The translations under genes and the position numbers were made by a program. The notes below the pieces were generated by a model that worked only from the letters and a program-made list of their open reading frames with translations, was not told the origin of the DNA and searched no databases. Below are positions 1-10,949 of a stretch of 64,000 bases of DNA, one piece after another; the stretch's first letter is position 1, and each line of letters starts with the position of its first letter. Source of the DNA: Argyresthia goedartella (Eukaryota; Arthropoda; Insecta; Lepidoptera; Argyresthiidae); contig OX463815.1 in NCBI GenBank assembly GCA_949825045.1, positions 33,843,356 through 33,907,355 of the forward strand, in the 5' to 3' direction.

Positions 1-5
1 GGGGC

Positions 6-857
6 AGTAGCTCGGAACTGCCCACGCTCGTCCAATTAACGGATTTTTTGGAGGGTGAATGCAGGTGATGCGACACATTGGATACGGAGGCCAGTGTGCA
101 GCGCCAACCCGCGCGGATGCGGGAGGGGCCGCGCCCCCCGCCCCCACGGGGGGGTGGGCGGTCAAAACAATTTGGCGTTTTGAATGCCGCGCCGTCGGGT
201 GACGGCTGTGTGCACTGCGACAGTGCCGGTCATGAAGTGACCAGTTGCGCCAACTTTAAGGCGCTCGGGGTAGCTGCCCGCAGGAAGGTAGTCTTCCGCC
301 ACCGATTGTGTTTCGGTTGTTTGGGGCCGCACCCGCTGAGCGAGTGCTCACGCGCGTTCCCCTGTGAGTGCTGCGGTGGCAAGCACCACATCGTGTTGTG
401 CCTGAACCGGTCAGGCCCTTCGGTCGGTCACCAGGGCCGGACTCAGGTTGGTCGGTCACAGGGCCCAACCAGGGCCGGACCCAGTCCCCCTCCGGGCAAC
501 GGGAGTCACCAACGGGGTGACTGGGGTACCCGCAGACGGGACCCCCCCCGAGGGGAAGGGGGCAGCGCGGGGGGTAACAGGCGGGATAGCCGGGGTTCGG
601 TCGCCGCTGTCCAGGGTCAGCGAGGACTTCGGGCCGCTGGCTCACCGCGTGTTACGGGCGGGTGTCAGATGGCACCTATGAGTGGCGCGAAGGCTGGGAG
701 CCCACCACCTTCTGCGCCACCCTGCCCGTCGCTCTGGGAGGCGAACAGGGAGGCGAACAGTCGGATGTCGTCCCCATTCCTAGAGCGCCCCAGGTTGGAT
801 CCGCTCTCCCCCCTCCATCCACGGTGGCCACCGGGCACACCGTACACAGTCCGGTAA
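6..857 (+). pseudogene. Bel/Pao element A gag, C-terminal part (cut by window start)
   Basis: Remnant of the nucleocapsid end of a Bel/Pao gag polyprotein, the protein that packages the retrotransposon RNA. The frame is already open at the window edge and is broken by a TGA at 66-68, so the copy is dead. From about base 205 it shows the Cys/His spacing usual for Bel/Pao gag: a CX2CX4HX4C knuckle (CVHCDSAGHEVTSC), then CFGCLGPHPLSEC, then a third cysteine cluster (CECCGGKHHIVLC). The remainder is Gly/Pro/Arg-rich and low in information. The stretch is strongly GC-rich, unlike the AT-rich DNA after 4150. The family call is secure; the upstream end and the original start are not visible. Confidence 0.8.
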
Positions 858-1052
858 GGTCGGATACCGGGACAGCGAGGGGCCTATTATGCGGGTTGGG
901 ACCCCCTGATGTACATACGGTCTGATATGCCACCGGCATATCAGCAGCCGAGTTACCAGGCCGACGAGGGTCCCAGCGGGTTCGGATCCCGCGGAGGTTC
1001 CCGCTAGGGACACGCCGCCCACTTACAGGGTGCCGCCACTCCACAGACGGTC

Positions 1053-2189
1053 ATGCTCCCCACCGCCTCGGTGATAGCGTGGAGTTCGGACGGCAAATCT
1101 TGTGTGGCACGAGCACTATTGGACTCGGGGGCCCAGGGGTGCTTAGTCTCGTGCAACCTTGTAAGACGGTTGGGCATTTCGGTAAGGGAGTATCCACATT
1201 CCATTCGGGGAATTGGGAACACGGAAGTCGGTTCCGTTAAGGGAGTATGTCGGATTACTCTCTCGTCACGGGTGGATAAGGTCTGGACGAAACGGAACGT
1301 CCTTTCAACGGTGGCTAGGACATTTGATCCAAACGGGTGGATTACCCCAGTAACATTTCAGCTCAAGTGTTTTATGCAGCAATTGTGGTCTGCTGAGCTT
1401 AAATGGGACGACCCGATCGGCGGGTCATTGAGCTCAGAGTGGGACTCGTTCTTTTCGACCCTCCCTGGCATCAATCGGATTTCACTGCCTCGGAGGTTGG
1501 TCCCCACCAAACGATACACCGCCACCCTGCATGGGTTTTGCGATGCCTCGGAGAAGGGCTACGGAGCTGCGGTGTATCTGCGTACGGTCGACTCCTCGGG
1601 GGAGGTTGATGTGCGGTTGGTCATGGCCAAGAGCAAGGTTGCGCCGTTGCGCACTCGCCTGACCATTCCCAAATTAGAGCTTTCGGGAGCGGCTCTCCTG
1701 ACTCGTCTGCTCAACCACACGATGACGGTTCTTCGTGGGTCAATAGCGTTAGAAGATACGGTCTACGCTTGGACGGACAGCCAGATCGTGTTATGCTGGC
1801 TGAAGGCTTCAGTTCACAAGCTGGAGATTTTTGTGGCGAATCGGGTTTCGCAGATTTAAAATTCGGAGGTTCCCTTAATCTGGAGACATGTTCCAGGGGA
1901 AATGAACCCAGCAGAATGTGCGTCTCGTGGGTGTCACGCTCCGGAGTTGGTTGGACATCCCTTGTGGTGGGGTCCAAAATGGTTGACTCAAGCCGAATCG
2001 GATTGGCCAATGAGTCCACGCGTTACCACGGCGAACGGCGCCTTGACAGTTGGTGTCTGTACGACGCAACCAGAGCCGGAAGAGGAGTTCAGCCTGCTGG
2101 AACGGTACAGCTCGCTCGACAAGCTGGTCAATGTGACCGCCTGGATCTGCCGATTTGCGCGGAATTGTCGGAATTCTGAGGCGCAATGA
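1053..2189 (+). pseudogene. Bel/Pao element A protease joined to Pao RNase H region, RT deleted
   Basis: The first ~70 codons are a retroviral-type aspartic protease (DUF1758-like; active site in LDSGAQ near 1118). At about 1270 the frame passes directly into the post-RT Pao domain (RTFDPNGWITPV, then FCDASEKGYGAAVYL and WTDSQIVLCWL, the RNase H-like part). The whole reverse transcriptase, several hundred residues in a normal pol, is missing. The frame ends at 1857-1859 and resumes in another frame from about 1862 (VPGEMNPAECASRG) to a TGA at 2187. The deletion and frame breaks make this a non-autonomous relic. Confidence 0.8.
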
Positions 2190-3562
2190 GTGCGGACACA
2201 GGTCCTGACACCACGGGAACGGAACCATGCGTTGTTCGCATTGGTACGGAACGTGCAGACGGTGCACTTTAAGTCCGAATTGGACATTCTGAGACGCGGA
2301 CGCGTCCAACTGAAGGGGGCTGTGGCTCGGCTCAACCCGTTTATTGACCCTCAAGGATTGCTGAGGGTAGGAGGTCGGCTGCGGAATGCCAACCTGCCTT
2401 ATGCGGCTCACCACCCGTTGTTACTCCCTAGGAAAGGGAAGTTGGTCGAACTGTTGATACAGGATCGACACATTCGGAATGGGCATATCGGATGCCACGC
2501 CTTGATGGCGTTTCTCCAGCGCGAGTTCTGGATTCTATCGGGAAGACGCTTAGTGCGTAGCGTCGTATTTCGGTGCCTGCCTTGTTATCGGGCCAAGGCG
2601 GCTACGATGCAGCCCCAGATGGGCGATTTGCCCTCGGATAGGGTTAACGAAATCCGGCCCTTTGTGGGTGTCGGAACGGATTTCGCGGGACCATTCATGG
2701 TCAAGTCTTCACAGCTACGGAACGCCAGATTAGTGAAGGCATACCTGTGCGTCTTCGTGTGCTTGGCCACGAAGGCAGTCCACTTGGAGGTGGTCAGTGA
2801 CCTCACTACAGAGGCATTTATCGCATGTCTAGATCGGTTCGTCTCACGAAGGGGCCTCCCGACATTAATCCGTTCGGACAACGGCACAAATTTTGTCGGA
2901 GCCAGGCGATATCTGCAGGAGGTCACTCAATTCCTGAACGGTAACCAGGATGCCATCGGTACGGCTTGCTCCCGACGAGGGATTGAATGGGTTTTCAGTC
3001 CGCCGGGATGTCCTCATTGGGGAGGAATATTTGAGGCTGCGGTTAAATCGGCTAAGTCGCACCTGACGAGGGTGAGACCTCTCTACGCTTTGAAGAGCTT
3101 GCGACGCTGTTCTGTAAGATTAAAATGACACTGAACTTGCGTCCGTTGTGCCCGCTCAGTTCGGATCCAAATGATTTGGAAGCGTTGACTCCGGGTCACT
3201 TCCTGATAGGTCAGCCCCTTAACGCCCTGCCAGAATACCCATTCGGTGATGTTAAGTTTAGTCGGTTAACTAGGTGGCAGATGTTGCAGCAGATGGCTCA
3301 AGATTTTTGGAAACGGTGGTCCCTTGAGTACTTGCACATCTTGCAGCAGCGCCTTAAGTGGACTGACCGGACGAGCCCCCCTCAAGTCGGTGATTTGGTG
3401 CTGATTAAGGATGCGAACCTGCCATCATTGAGATGGAGACGAGGACGGATCGTCAATTTGTACACGGGTCGGGATGGCACGCCTCGATCAGCAGAAGTCA
3501 AGGTGGGGGACTCGGTCCTCAAGAGAGCGGTCGCAACACTTTCTCGCCTTCTTATTGATTAG
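2190..3562 (+). pseudogene. Bel/Pao element A integrase
   Basis: Integrase of the same element. An H2C2-type zinc-binding region (H..H near 2470-2510, CLPC near 2577) precedes the DDE core: VGTDFAGPF holds the first Asp (about 2680), RSDNGTNFVGA the second (about 2875), and HWGGIFEAAVKSAKSHL the Glu (about 3030). Around 3120 the frame shifts by one; the C-terminal part continues as LTPGHFLIGQPLNALP and ends in the DUF5641-like domain (WRRGRIVNLYTGRDG) at 3560. All three catalytic residues are readable, but the frameshift and the in-frame TGA just before 2190 make a working protein unlikely. Confidence 0.85.
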
Positions 3563-3593
3563 GGACAGGTTCGGGCCTGTCCGGGCGGGTGAC

Positions 3594-4150
3594 TGTTTAA
3601 TATTTATGCTTCGGAACGCACCGGTTTTTTGTTGCGCGGATCGACCGCGAGTAATCGGGACATCACTAGCGGAAATGGAACCGCAGCTGTCACTCGTACC
3701 AACGAGATGAAAAATTAGAGGTTATCTTTTCTTGTCGGGAGAAAAAACATATCTGCTCAGGCGTCGGGCCATTGATTGTATTTCGGTGTAACAATTGTCT
3801 AATACAGGTGTCGGGCCTGGTCGGAGTGTTAATCATCAACATCGTCGGGAAATAAGTAGATTCGCGTCAGCGGTTGAGTGATTCGTGTTGTGAAGGACAT
3901 CGTCGTATCGGACGGCGACTCCTCGTGTCGGCAAGCAGCACGCCGGCGACAGCGTCGGGCAGCGAATAGTGAGATTCGGTTCCTATCCTACCCAAACTTG
4001 TGCTCTTATCCCGTATTCCTGCCTAGAATCGAGCTTTCGATTTCCGGTCTACGACGGCAAGGTAAAGTAGCAATCACTATTTTCTCCCGTGCTGGCAAAA
4101 ACCCAGCCCCTCAAGATTCCACGCCGTTCGGTTGAGGCGTGGAATTAAAC
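3594..4150 (+). repeat. Candidate 3' LTR / 3' non-coding end of element A
   Basis: This GC-rich non-coding stretch follows the integrase stop directly and begins with TG after a G-rich run (cgggcgggtgac), as expected where a polypurine tract meets an LTR. It ends close to a short hairpin (ttccacgcc / ggcgtggaa, about 4117-4145). No second copy is in the window because the 5' LTR would lie before base 1, so the LTR call rests on position and composition only. Element B begins immediately after it. Confidence 0.35.
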
Positions 4151-4157
4151 AAAGAGG

Positions 4158-5171
4158 ATGCACGATGTGGCCCAAGAGTCATTAAATGCGATCAAGAACT
4201 TAGGGGTAGATATAACATGGGACCCACTTATCGTCCATATTTTGGATTTGAAATTGGACACGGAAAGCCATTCAGAGTACATTGACTCTTTGAAAGATCG
4301 CCGCGAACTACCTACCATGAGATATTTCATGGAATGTTTGGAGGGAAAATTCACGGCCATGGAAACAAGTCGACGAAAGGGAGAGAACGATCAACATAGA
4401 ACATCTAACAAACAACATTTCCACTCAGGCCCGATGTCATCAAGTAACATTCGAACAAACAACTCTTACAACAAGGAGCGGCCGCCAGTGACAAAATCAA
4501 TGTTCATCATGACGTCAATAAAATGCCCTCTATGTAACAACGATCATGGCCTCTACAATTGCAAATATTTCCTCGAATTACAAAAAGATCAAAAACTAAA
4601 GAAAATACGAGAACTTCGAGTTTGCATCAACTGTTTATTCAGTCACAACGGAAACGAGTGTGATTCATCAAAGACATGCCGCAAATGTAACAAGAGACAC
4701 AATACATTAATCCATGATGCACTGAATTGCAACAACAACTCGCACATGTCGAAACAACGTGATTTGAACATTACCGAGGTCCTGTTGTCAACCGCCTTGA
4801 TAAAAGTTAAGGGAAGCGACGGTACTTATCATGTTCTGAGAGCGCTTGTGGATCAAGGCTCACAGATTTCCATCATAACGGAAAAAGCAGCTCAGTAATT
4901 AAAAATTAAGCGCATAAACTGCAGAGGATCAGTTTGCGGTATTGGAGAGAAAGAGACAAGCGGAAAAGGAATGTTGAACATAGAATGCCAATCCATACAT
5001 AACGATTACACTTTTAACACAGACGTCATCATAATGAACAATTTGCTCGGTAACCTACCTAACAGAACATTCGAAAAGCCGAAGTGGACATCTATTCAAA
5101 ACATTGCGTTAGCCGACCCAGAATTTTATATTTGTCGCCCGGTAGACGTGTATATTCACAAATTATACTAG
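4158..5171 (+). pseudogene. Bel/Pao element B gag C-terminus and protease start
   Basis: Second, AT-rich Bel/Pao element. The first ~75 codons match the C-terminal part of the DUF1759-type gag domain, so the N-terminus is missing. Zinc knuckles follow (CPLCNNDHGLYNC, CINCLFSHNGNEC, CRKCNKRHNTLIH), then the protease region (EVLLSTALIKVKG; active-site motif reads LVDQGSQ, with Gln where Asp-Ser-Gly is usual). A stop occurs at about 4896 and the protease continues to about 5160 (LADPEFYICRPVDV). Reading is then interrupted by the SINE/LINE insertion and resumes at 10228. Confidence 0.85.
5162..5169. repeat. Target-site duplication, left copy (attatact)
   Basis: The 8 bases attatact occur here and again at 10220-10227, exactly flanking the SINE/LINE composite. 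The right copy is also the start of the resumed Bel/Pao coding sequence. Confidence 0.75.
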
Positions 5172-5351
5172 ACGACCCGAATGGCCGAGTCGGCAGTGAC
5201 CCTGCCTACGAACCCAAGGGTCCCGGGTTCGAGTCCCGGTGGGGGTTAATATTTGTTTGATGAGAACGGATGTTCGTACCCTAGTCATGGTTGTTTATCT
5301 ATATAAGTATAATATTTATCTATATAAGTATGTGTATCGTTGTCTAGTACC
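5170..5351 (+). mobile_element. tRNA-derived SINE, 5' (head) part
   Basis: The head reads like a tRNA gene: an A-box-like segment (tggccgagtcgg, about 5183-5194) and a B-box-like segment (gggttcgagtccc, about 5225-5237), the internal RNA polymerase III promoter. It is not a tRNA gene, because there is no cloverleaf end and an AT-rich body follows. The body breaks off at about 5351, where a LINE tail begins on the other strand. The SINE resumes at about 10167 and ends in an (ATT)n tail. This head and body type is widespread in Lepidoptera (from memory, not searched). Confidence 0.7.
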
Positions 5352-8300
5352 CAAACTCAAACTCAAACTCAAACTCAAAACGTTTATTCTGTAAATAGGC
5401 CACAAGGGCACTTTCACATGTCATTTCATTTCATTTTTTACAGAACATTTGGTATTATTATCATATTATCAGAAAAAAAAAAAAAAGTACTTAATTATTG
5501 TTTCTGAGAGATGTAAAGAGTCTCATGTCATAATAAAATAATTAAAATATAAATAACAGAGATGTATAGTCTCTTTAGTCAATAATACAATGATAATAGG
5601 AGATGTAAATGGTCCCCACAGTCAAGAGTTGTATAATTAAATTAATCTTTGGAGGTGTAAAAGGCCTCCAAGTGTCCAGTAAAAGAAACTCTGGCAGTGA
5701 GGATGCTCACAATTAATTAGAACAATTCAGTCCCAAGCATTTTTATCGTCTATGTACTCTTTAATACTGTAGTAAGCTTTAGAAATAAGCCTTTGCTTGA
5801 TGTATTTCTTGAACTTATTAATTGATAGATCTGTCAAAGTGCTTGGGAGTTTATTGTAAAATCTTACACAATTACCCTTGAACGAGTTTTTTATTTTATG
5901 GAGCCGAGTAGTGGGCACTGCAAGTTTGTCCTTGTTTCTAGTATTAAAGTTATGTATATCACAGTTTCTTCGAAAGTTAACAATGTTCTTATGGACATAC
6001 ATAATATTCTCGTAAATATATTGACTATGGACTGTCAATATATTTACTTCTTTAAACTTATTTCTAAGAGAATCTCTATTATTCATTTTATAAATTTTAT
6101 AAATCGCACGAACAGCCCGCTTCTGCAGCACAAAAATAGTATTTATGTCAGCAGCACTGCCCCAGAGCAGAATACCGTAGGACATAATACTATGAAAATA
6201 ACTAAAATAAACTAATCTGGCTGTTTTTAAATCTGTCAAGTGACGGATTTTCCTGCATGCAAAAGCTGCAGAGCTCAGTCTGTTCGATAGCTTATCAATA
6301 TGTGGACCCCATTGGAGTTTGGAATCAAACGTTATACCTAGAAACACTGTGCTGGTTACCAATTCCAATTCCTCATTTTTAATTGTTATACATGTCTGAT
6401 TATTTTTAACGTTAGTAGTAAGAAACTTAACACATTTAGTCTTTTTCTCATTTAATAGCAAATTATTAACATTAAACCAATTTACCACTCTTGATATGGT
6501 ATTGTTCACGTGATCATCAGTAGCGTGTTGGTTTCGCTTTGTTTTAAAAATAAGTGAGGTGTCATCAGCAAACAGTACCATATCATGACAGTCCCTTCCT
6601 AGATAGGGTAAGTCGTTTATATAGATGAGGAATAGGAAGGGTCCCAATATTGAGCCCTGTGGCACGCCCAAAGAAACCAATGATCCTGGTGATCGTTCTC
6701 CGTTTACGTCTACCCTTTGTATTCTTCCGTTCAGATAAGATTTTAAAAAATTCAATGACGTGTCTCTAACTCCATAATGATGTAATTTCCTGATCAATGT
6801 TTCATGACAAACGCAATCAAAAGCCTTAGATAAGTCACAAAAAATGCCTAGGGCATCTTGTGACTCTTCCCAGGCATCAAAAATACTTTCAATGAACTGA
6901 ATTCCGGCATCTGTTGTTGAACGACCGCGAGTGAATCCAAACTGTTTGTTATGCATTAGCTTATTTGATTCAGAATGATGTAATAGCTGTGATAAGATTA
7001 ATTTCTCAAAAATTTTACTAAATGTTGGTAGTATTGATATAGGTCTGAAATTGGTGGGGTCTTGAGTACTACCTGCTTTGAAGAGGGGAATTATCTTACT
7101 TTGTTTCATTAAATCAGGAAATTCACCGCAGTCTATACAATTGTTGAAAATGACCGCTAGGTCAGGTGCAATTAATTCGATCAGGGATTTAACGACGTGA
7201 ACAGAGAGTCCCCAAAGATCATTCGTTTTCTTAACATTTATCAATTTAAATGCCTTTACGACATCTGAACTTGTGACGTGCTTAAAATTCAAGTATGAAG
7301 CACACTCTGAGACATTATCTTTTAATATTGCAACAGCAGACAAAGGTGACGAATTTAAATACTTAGTCGTGGAAGCCGGTGCATTAGTAAAAAACGATTC
7401 AAATTCAGTTGCAACTTCTAAGCTAGAACTCGTAAGCTGTCCATTGATTTTTAGTTCGTAATCGTGACTCGCTTTTTTACTACGACCGGCCTCCTCATTA
7501 ATTATTTTCCAAGTCGTTTTTATAACATCGGAACTATTCTTAATTTTACTACTCAGAAAATTACGTTTAGCTGTATGACAGTCTAATTTAAATTGTTTGG
7601 AGAACTGTTTGACTTGTTCTTTAAATTCGTCACTCATGTTGAACCGTCGTTCCTCATACAATGCATACAATGCTTGCCTGCGTTTATGCAACTCTGCAGT
7701 AGCCCACGTACTAAAGTCGTTTGAACCACTAACCACAACCGAAGTGAATATCGCGCTGTACTGTTTCATAAAGGTTTCAAAGAATAAGTTATACATTATA
7801 TTAGGAGACTGTTCAGCAGCCAAAAACGGTAGTTCCTGGGCTAAAGAGTATCTCATTCTTTCTAACCGGTCAGCAGTTATTGGCACAAACGAAATTTTCT
7901 TTTTAATGACAGGTTCTCTAATAGAATCAAATTGAAATAATTGACCTAAATGATCTGAATCCAATTCACTGATAACACCTTTACTGATTGGAATAACATC
8001 AGTAAAAATGTTGTCAATGCATGTAGCACTAGTAGCAGTCACTCTTGTTGGCTCCATAAATAAATGGCTAAGCCTAAATGATGAGAAAAGATTTATTAAT
8101 CTAACGCTGAAAGTAGTTCTTTCTAACAGATTAACATTAAAGTCACCACATATAATTAATCGTTTCGTACTGTGTGATGAAATAGTTAGGACGGATTCCA
8201 TTATTTTCTCGAACATTTCAAAGTCGCTCAAGGGTGGCCTATAGACACATATAACGATGAACTGTTCTAATTCCACAGCTGCAAGTTCTATAGTTCGTTC

Positions 8301-10166
8301 AACAGATAAGGAAACAATGTCCTTACGTTCCTTGAATTTCATTTGATTGTTTAGTATGATTAATGCCCCACCATGTATTGAATTAAGTCTGGTGAACGAA
8401 CTACCAACCTGGTGATCTTTAAAGCTAAACATAATTTCATTAATAGTTAACCAGTGCTCTGTTATGCACAAAATGTCAATTTTATTACAATTTAAAAATA
8501 ACTCTATTTGTAGATCTTTGCCTCTAATACATTGAATATTCTGATGAACCAGGCTTATATACTTAGCATGTGAGCTTCCCTTATTTTTAGGGTTTTCTAA
8601 TATACTAGAACATATGTTGCCAGAGCCTGGGTCCTCTGTTGTCCTATGAACTAATTTAAATGCATCCTGTTATTCTGGTCTGATACCAGATTCATATTAG
8701 GCTGCTCAGTAAAAGCAGAGTTAGAAGCCAAATTTTTGGCTGTAATGTCATATAAATATAATAGTGACATAGCTATTTGTCGTTTACAATAATTTGAAAG
8801 GTAAAATCTACCTTTAGTCATAGTAAAATAATTACTAACATAATTGTTAGTGTCAATAATATCAAACTTATTATTATATGTACATAAATTGTACATAGTT
8901 ATATTCATATTATGTCTATATACATTTTCATTTTGTGTCAATTGGTTGCAGTAGGGAAATGTGAACAATATAATTTTTTTCACACTAAGACCATTCAATG
9001 TTTCATAAAATTTTATTAAATTATTTTTGTTCACATCTCCCCTATTGCCCATGAAAATTATCAGTGTGGCACTGGCTGTGATAGTGCTGTCATTCAAAAT
9101 TTGATTTATAATATTATCTACAGTGCTAAAAGGTGAGCAATTACTAATAACACTATGTCCCTTAGAGTATGAGTGGAGTGCTGAGCCCATGCCACTTCCA
9201 ATCTCATCACAGTACATTATAATATCAGGTGTTGTGGTCATATCAGACTTGGCAGAACTATTATCAGTAACACCTTGTGTTGGTAAACTGTCACACAAGC
9301 CCGGAGAGTTGCCCGCTGTCAAACAACCACCTTTCTGCTCACAGCGACAAGTATGGTTGTTGGTCAGCGACTCAAACCGCTCACAATTATGGTTCATTTC
9401 TTGAATTAAATCATCCATAGCCAATGAGTATTCATTTATAACTTTCTCAGAGTTCAAATATGCACTGTTTAGTGATCTCAATGAATCCTCCAAGCTTTGG
9501 ATTTTCAAATGTAAGTTTTGTGTGTCAGTTTCATAGTTACATCAACTTAGTACTTTCTAATTCTAATACACACATATTCAAATCATGTAATAAGTTTACA
9601 TTTTTCTTGCTTACTTTTAAGTTTTTAGTACACAATTTATTATGTTTTATTAATTTCTGAGTTTTCCGTATATACCTATTTATTTTACCTAGTTTGTTAT
9701 TGCTGCAACTTAATAACCTTGATGTGGGCAATGTGTCATTAGTTAAATCAATGACATCATCAAGGCTTCCAGTTGCAACAGTAACCAGCTGCGGGCTGAT
9801 CCCTACGACTTCACTGTAGAGGCTCTGGGTCTGCAACGCTGCGGTGTTTTCCTTCTCCTCCTGGAGTGCATGTATTTGTTCATGGGCATCGAACAATGCT
9901 TTCTCCAGGGAATCAATCGATTTCAGGGCTTGCTCGTACTCTGCACTACATACAGTGAAGCTATCTACGGTGACCTGCAGCTTGTCCCGCTCAACAATTA
10001 CATCACTACATTCTTGTTCTAATACACATAATTGTTTCTTTAGCTTATCTCTACTTTCAAGTACTGATAATAGCTCTTTCTCATTTTCCTCCCTTTCACA
10101 GAGTAATTCGGTGACCATTTCCTTTGATTTTTTTAATTCTAGTAAGGATACAAGATACAGGGAATC
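5351..10166 (-). mobile_element. CR1-like non-LTR retrotransposon (LINE), 5'-truncated
   Basis: About 4.8-kb LINE in minus orientation inside the SINE. Its 3' end lies at about 5351-5400 and has a short tandem tail (TTTGAG units on the minus strand). ORF1 and ORF2 lie from 10168 down to 5727 in the usual order. The 5' end cuts into ORF1 and no 5' UTR is visible, so the copy is truncated. The SINE halves on each side have lost about 20 bases at the junction compared with what I recall of intact copies. Confidence 0.75.
5727..8666 (-). pseudogene. LINE ORF2: endonuclease and reverse transcriptase
   Basis: Long open frame encoding the enzyme that nicks target DNA and reverse-transcribes the LINE RNA. 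An apurinic-type endonuclease comes first (ITEHW, VCVYRPPLSD, IICGDFNVNLL, SDHLG), then reverse transcriptase (NFRPISILPTFSKIFEKLI, DLSKAFDCVCHETLI, GVPQGSILGPFLFLIYINDL, and catalytic FADD in LFADDTSLIF), then a C-terminal region common in CR1/L2-group elements. The frame stays open to about 8666 without an obvious ATG; the first ATG-like choice inside is not at the domain start. It overlaps the end of ORF1. The RT is uninterrupted, so the insertion is fairly recent, although the missing 5' end means it cannot be autonomous. Confidence 0.85.
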
Positions 10167-10168
10167 CT
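8651..10168 (-). pseudogene. LINE ORF1: coiled coil plus esterase-like domain
   Basis: ORF1 of the same LINE, in two frames with a shift near 9510-9537. The upstream part (10168-9537) is Glu/Lys/Leu-rich and probably a coiled coil. The downstream part (9508-8651) continues the coil and then enters a segment shaped like the SGNH-esterase-like domain known from CR1 ORF1 proteins (DIIMYCDEIGSGMG, ATLIIFMGNRGDVN, then FDIIDTNNYVS). A PHD finger, which CR1-group ORF1 proteins often carry, is absent and may have been lost with the 5' end. The esterase assignment is by pattern only. Confidence 0.6.
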
Positions 10169-10219
10169 AGTTTGGGGCTAGATCAATGTGTGTAAAATAG
10201 TGTCCAAGGTATTATTATT
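10167..10219 (+). mobile_element. tRNA-derived SINE, 3' (tail) part
   Basis: This is the other half of the SINE begun at 5170: a short unique 3' segment (ctagatcaatgtgtg, gtgtccaagg) followed by an ATT microsatellite tail, ending where the second copy of attatact starts. A related 3' segment appears in reverse orientation at 36128-36170. Confidence 0.65.
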
Positions 10220-10227
10220 ATTATACT

Positions 10228-10939
10228 CAGCGGAATCATTAAGGAGAATGACTCACGTCAACCGCTAGTACAACAATCGCACCTTGGTTGGCTATTGTGT
10301 GGAAGCGCCAAGACATATAAATGCAACATAGTTAGATACGAGTTAGATGAGATAAAAAAGTTTTGGGAGTTGGAGGAGATTAGTGAACAGTCAAACTTAT
10401 CAGTAGAGGAGCAACAATGTATAACATACTACAACAAAACAACTTCCAGAAATAAAGATGGGAGATATGAAGTAAGATTACTACTGAAAGAAGATATTGA
10501 GATTAAACTCGGATCGTCCAAACAGACCGCCTTAGCACAGTTTAGAAATTTGGAGAAAAAATTTCAAAGACAAAATAAATTAGCGGCGGATTATAAAACA
10601 TTCATGGAGGAGTACAGAGCCTTAAATCATATGAAATCGACGGAATGTAACGAGACACCTGGCTACTACATGCCGCACAACGAAGTCGAGCAAGTCGACT
10701 CGCTGACAACACAATATAGAGTATTCAACGCATCGAACAAAACATCTACAGGGTGTAGTTTGAATGAACTTATGTATACAGGACCGAATTTACAAGTAGA
10801 TCTACATACATTGTTGCTTAGATGGAGACAATACCAGTATGTTTACACGGCAGATATTGAGAAAATGTTTCGCATGATACTGGTAAATGAAGAAGACCAA
10901 AAATACCAGAAAATATTTTCATCTAGATCAGACTCATAA
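10228..10939 (+). pseudogene. Bel/Pao element B, reverse transcriptase N-terminal part
   Basis: Bel/Pao coding sequence resumes immediately after the right target-site duplication (HLGWLLCGSAK, the end of the protease domain), then the pre-RT linker (FWELEEI) and RT blocks (YYMPHNEVE, RVFNASNKTSTG, VYTADIEKMFRMI). The frame ends at 10939. The residues that normally link this part to the YGTRAAPF motif are present in other frames, so the break is a small indel rather than another insertion. Confidence 0.85.
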
Positions 10940-10949
10940 CAACCCATAC

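Noticed and set aside
256..645. 129-codon minus-strand ORF in the GC-rich start
   Set aside because: It is antisense to a gag with clear zinc knuckles; high GC content creates long open frames by chance.
3878..4135. 85-codon ORF after element A
   Set aside because: No recognisable motif, Arg-rich from local GC content, and located in the probable LTR.
5170..5245. A tRNA gene (A and B box words, TTCGAGTCCC)
   Set aside because: The segment is followed by an AT-rich SINE body, lacks a closed acceptor stem and has a target duplication at its edge, so it is a SINE head.
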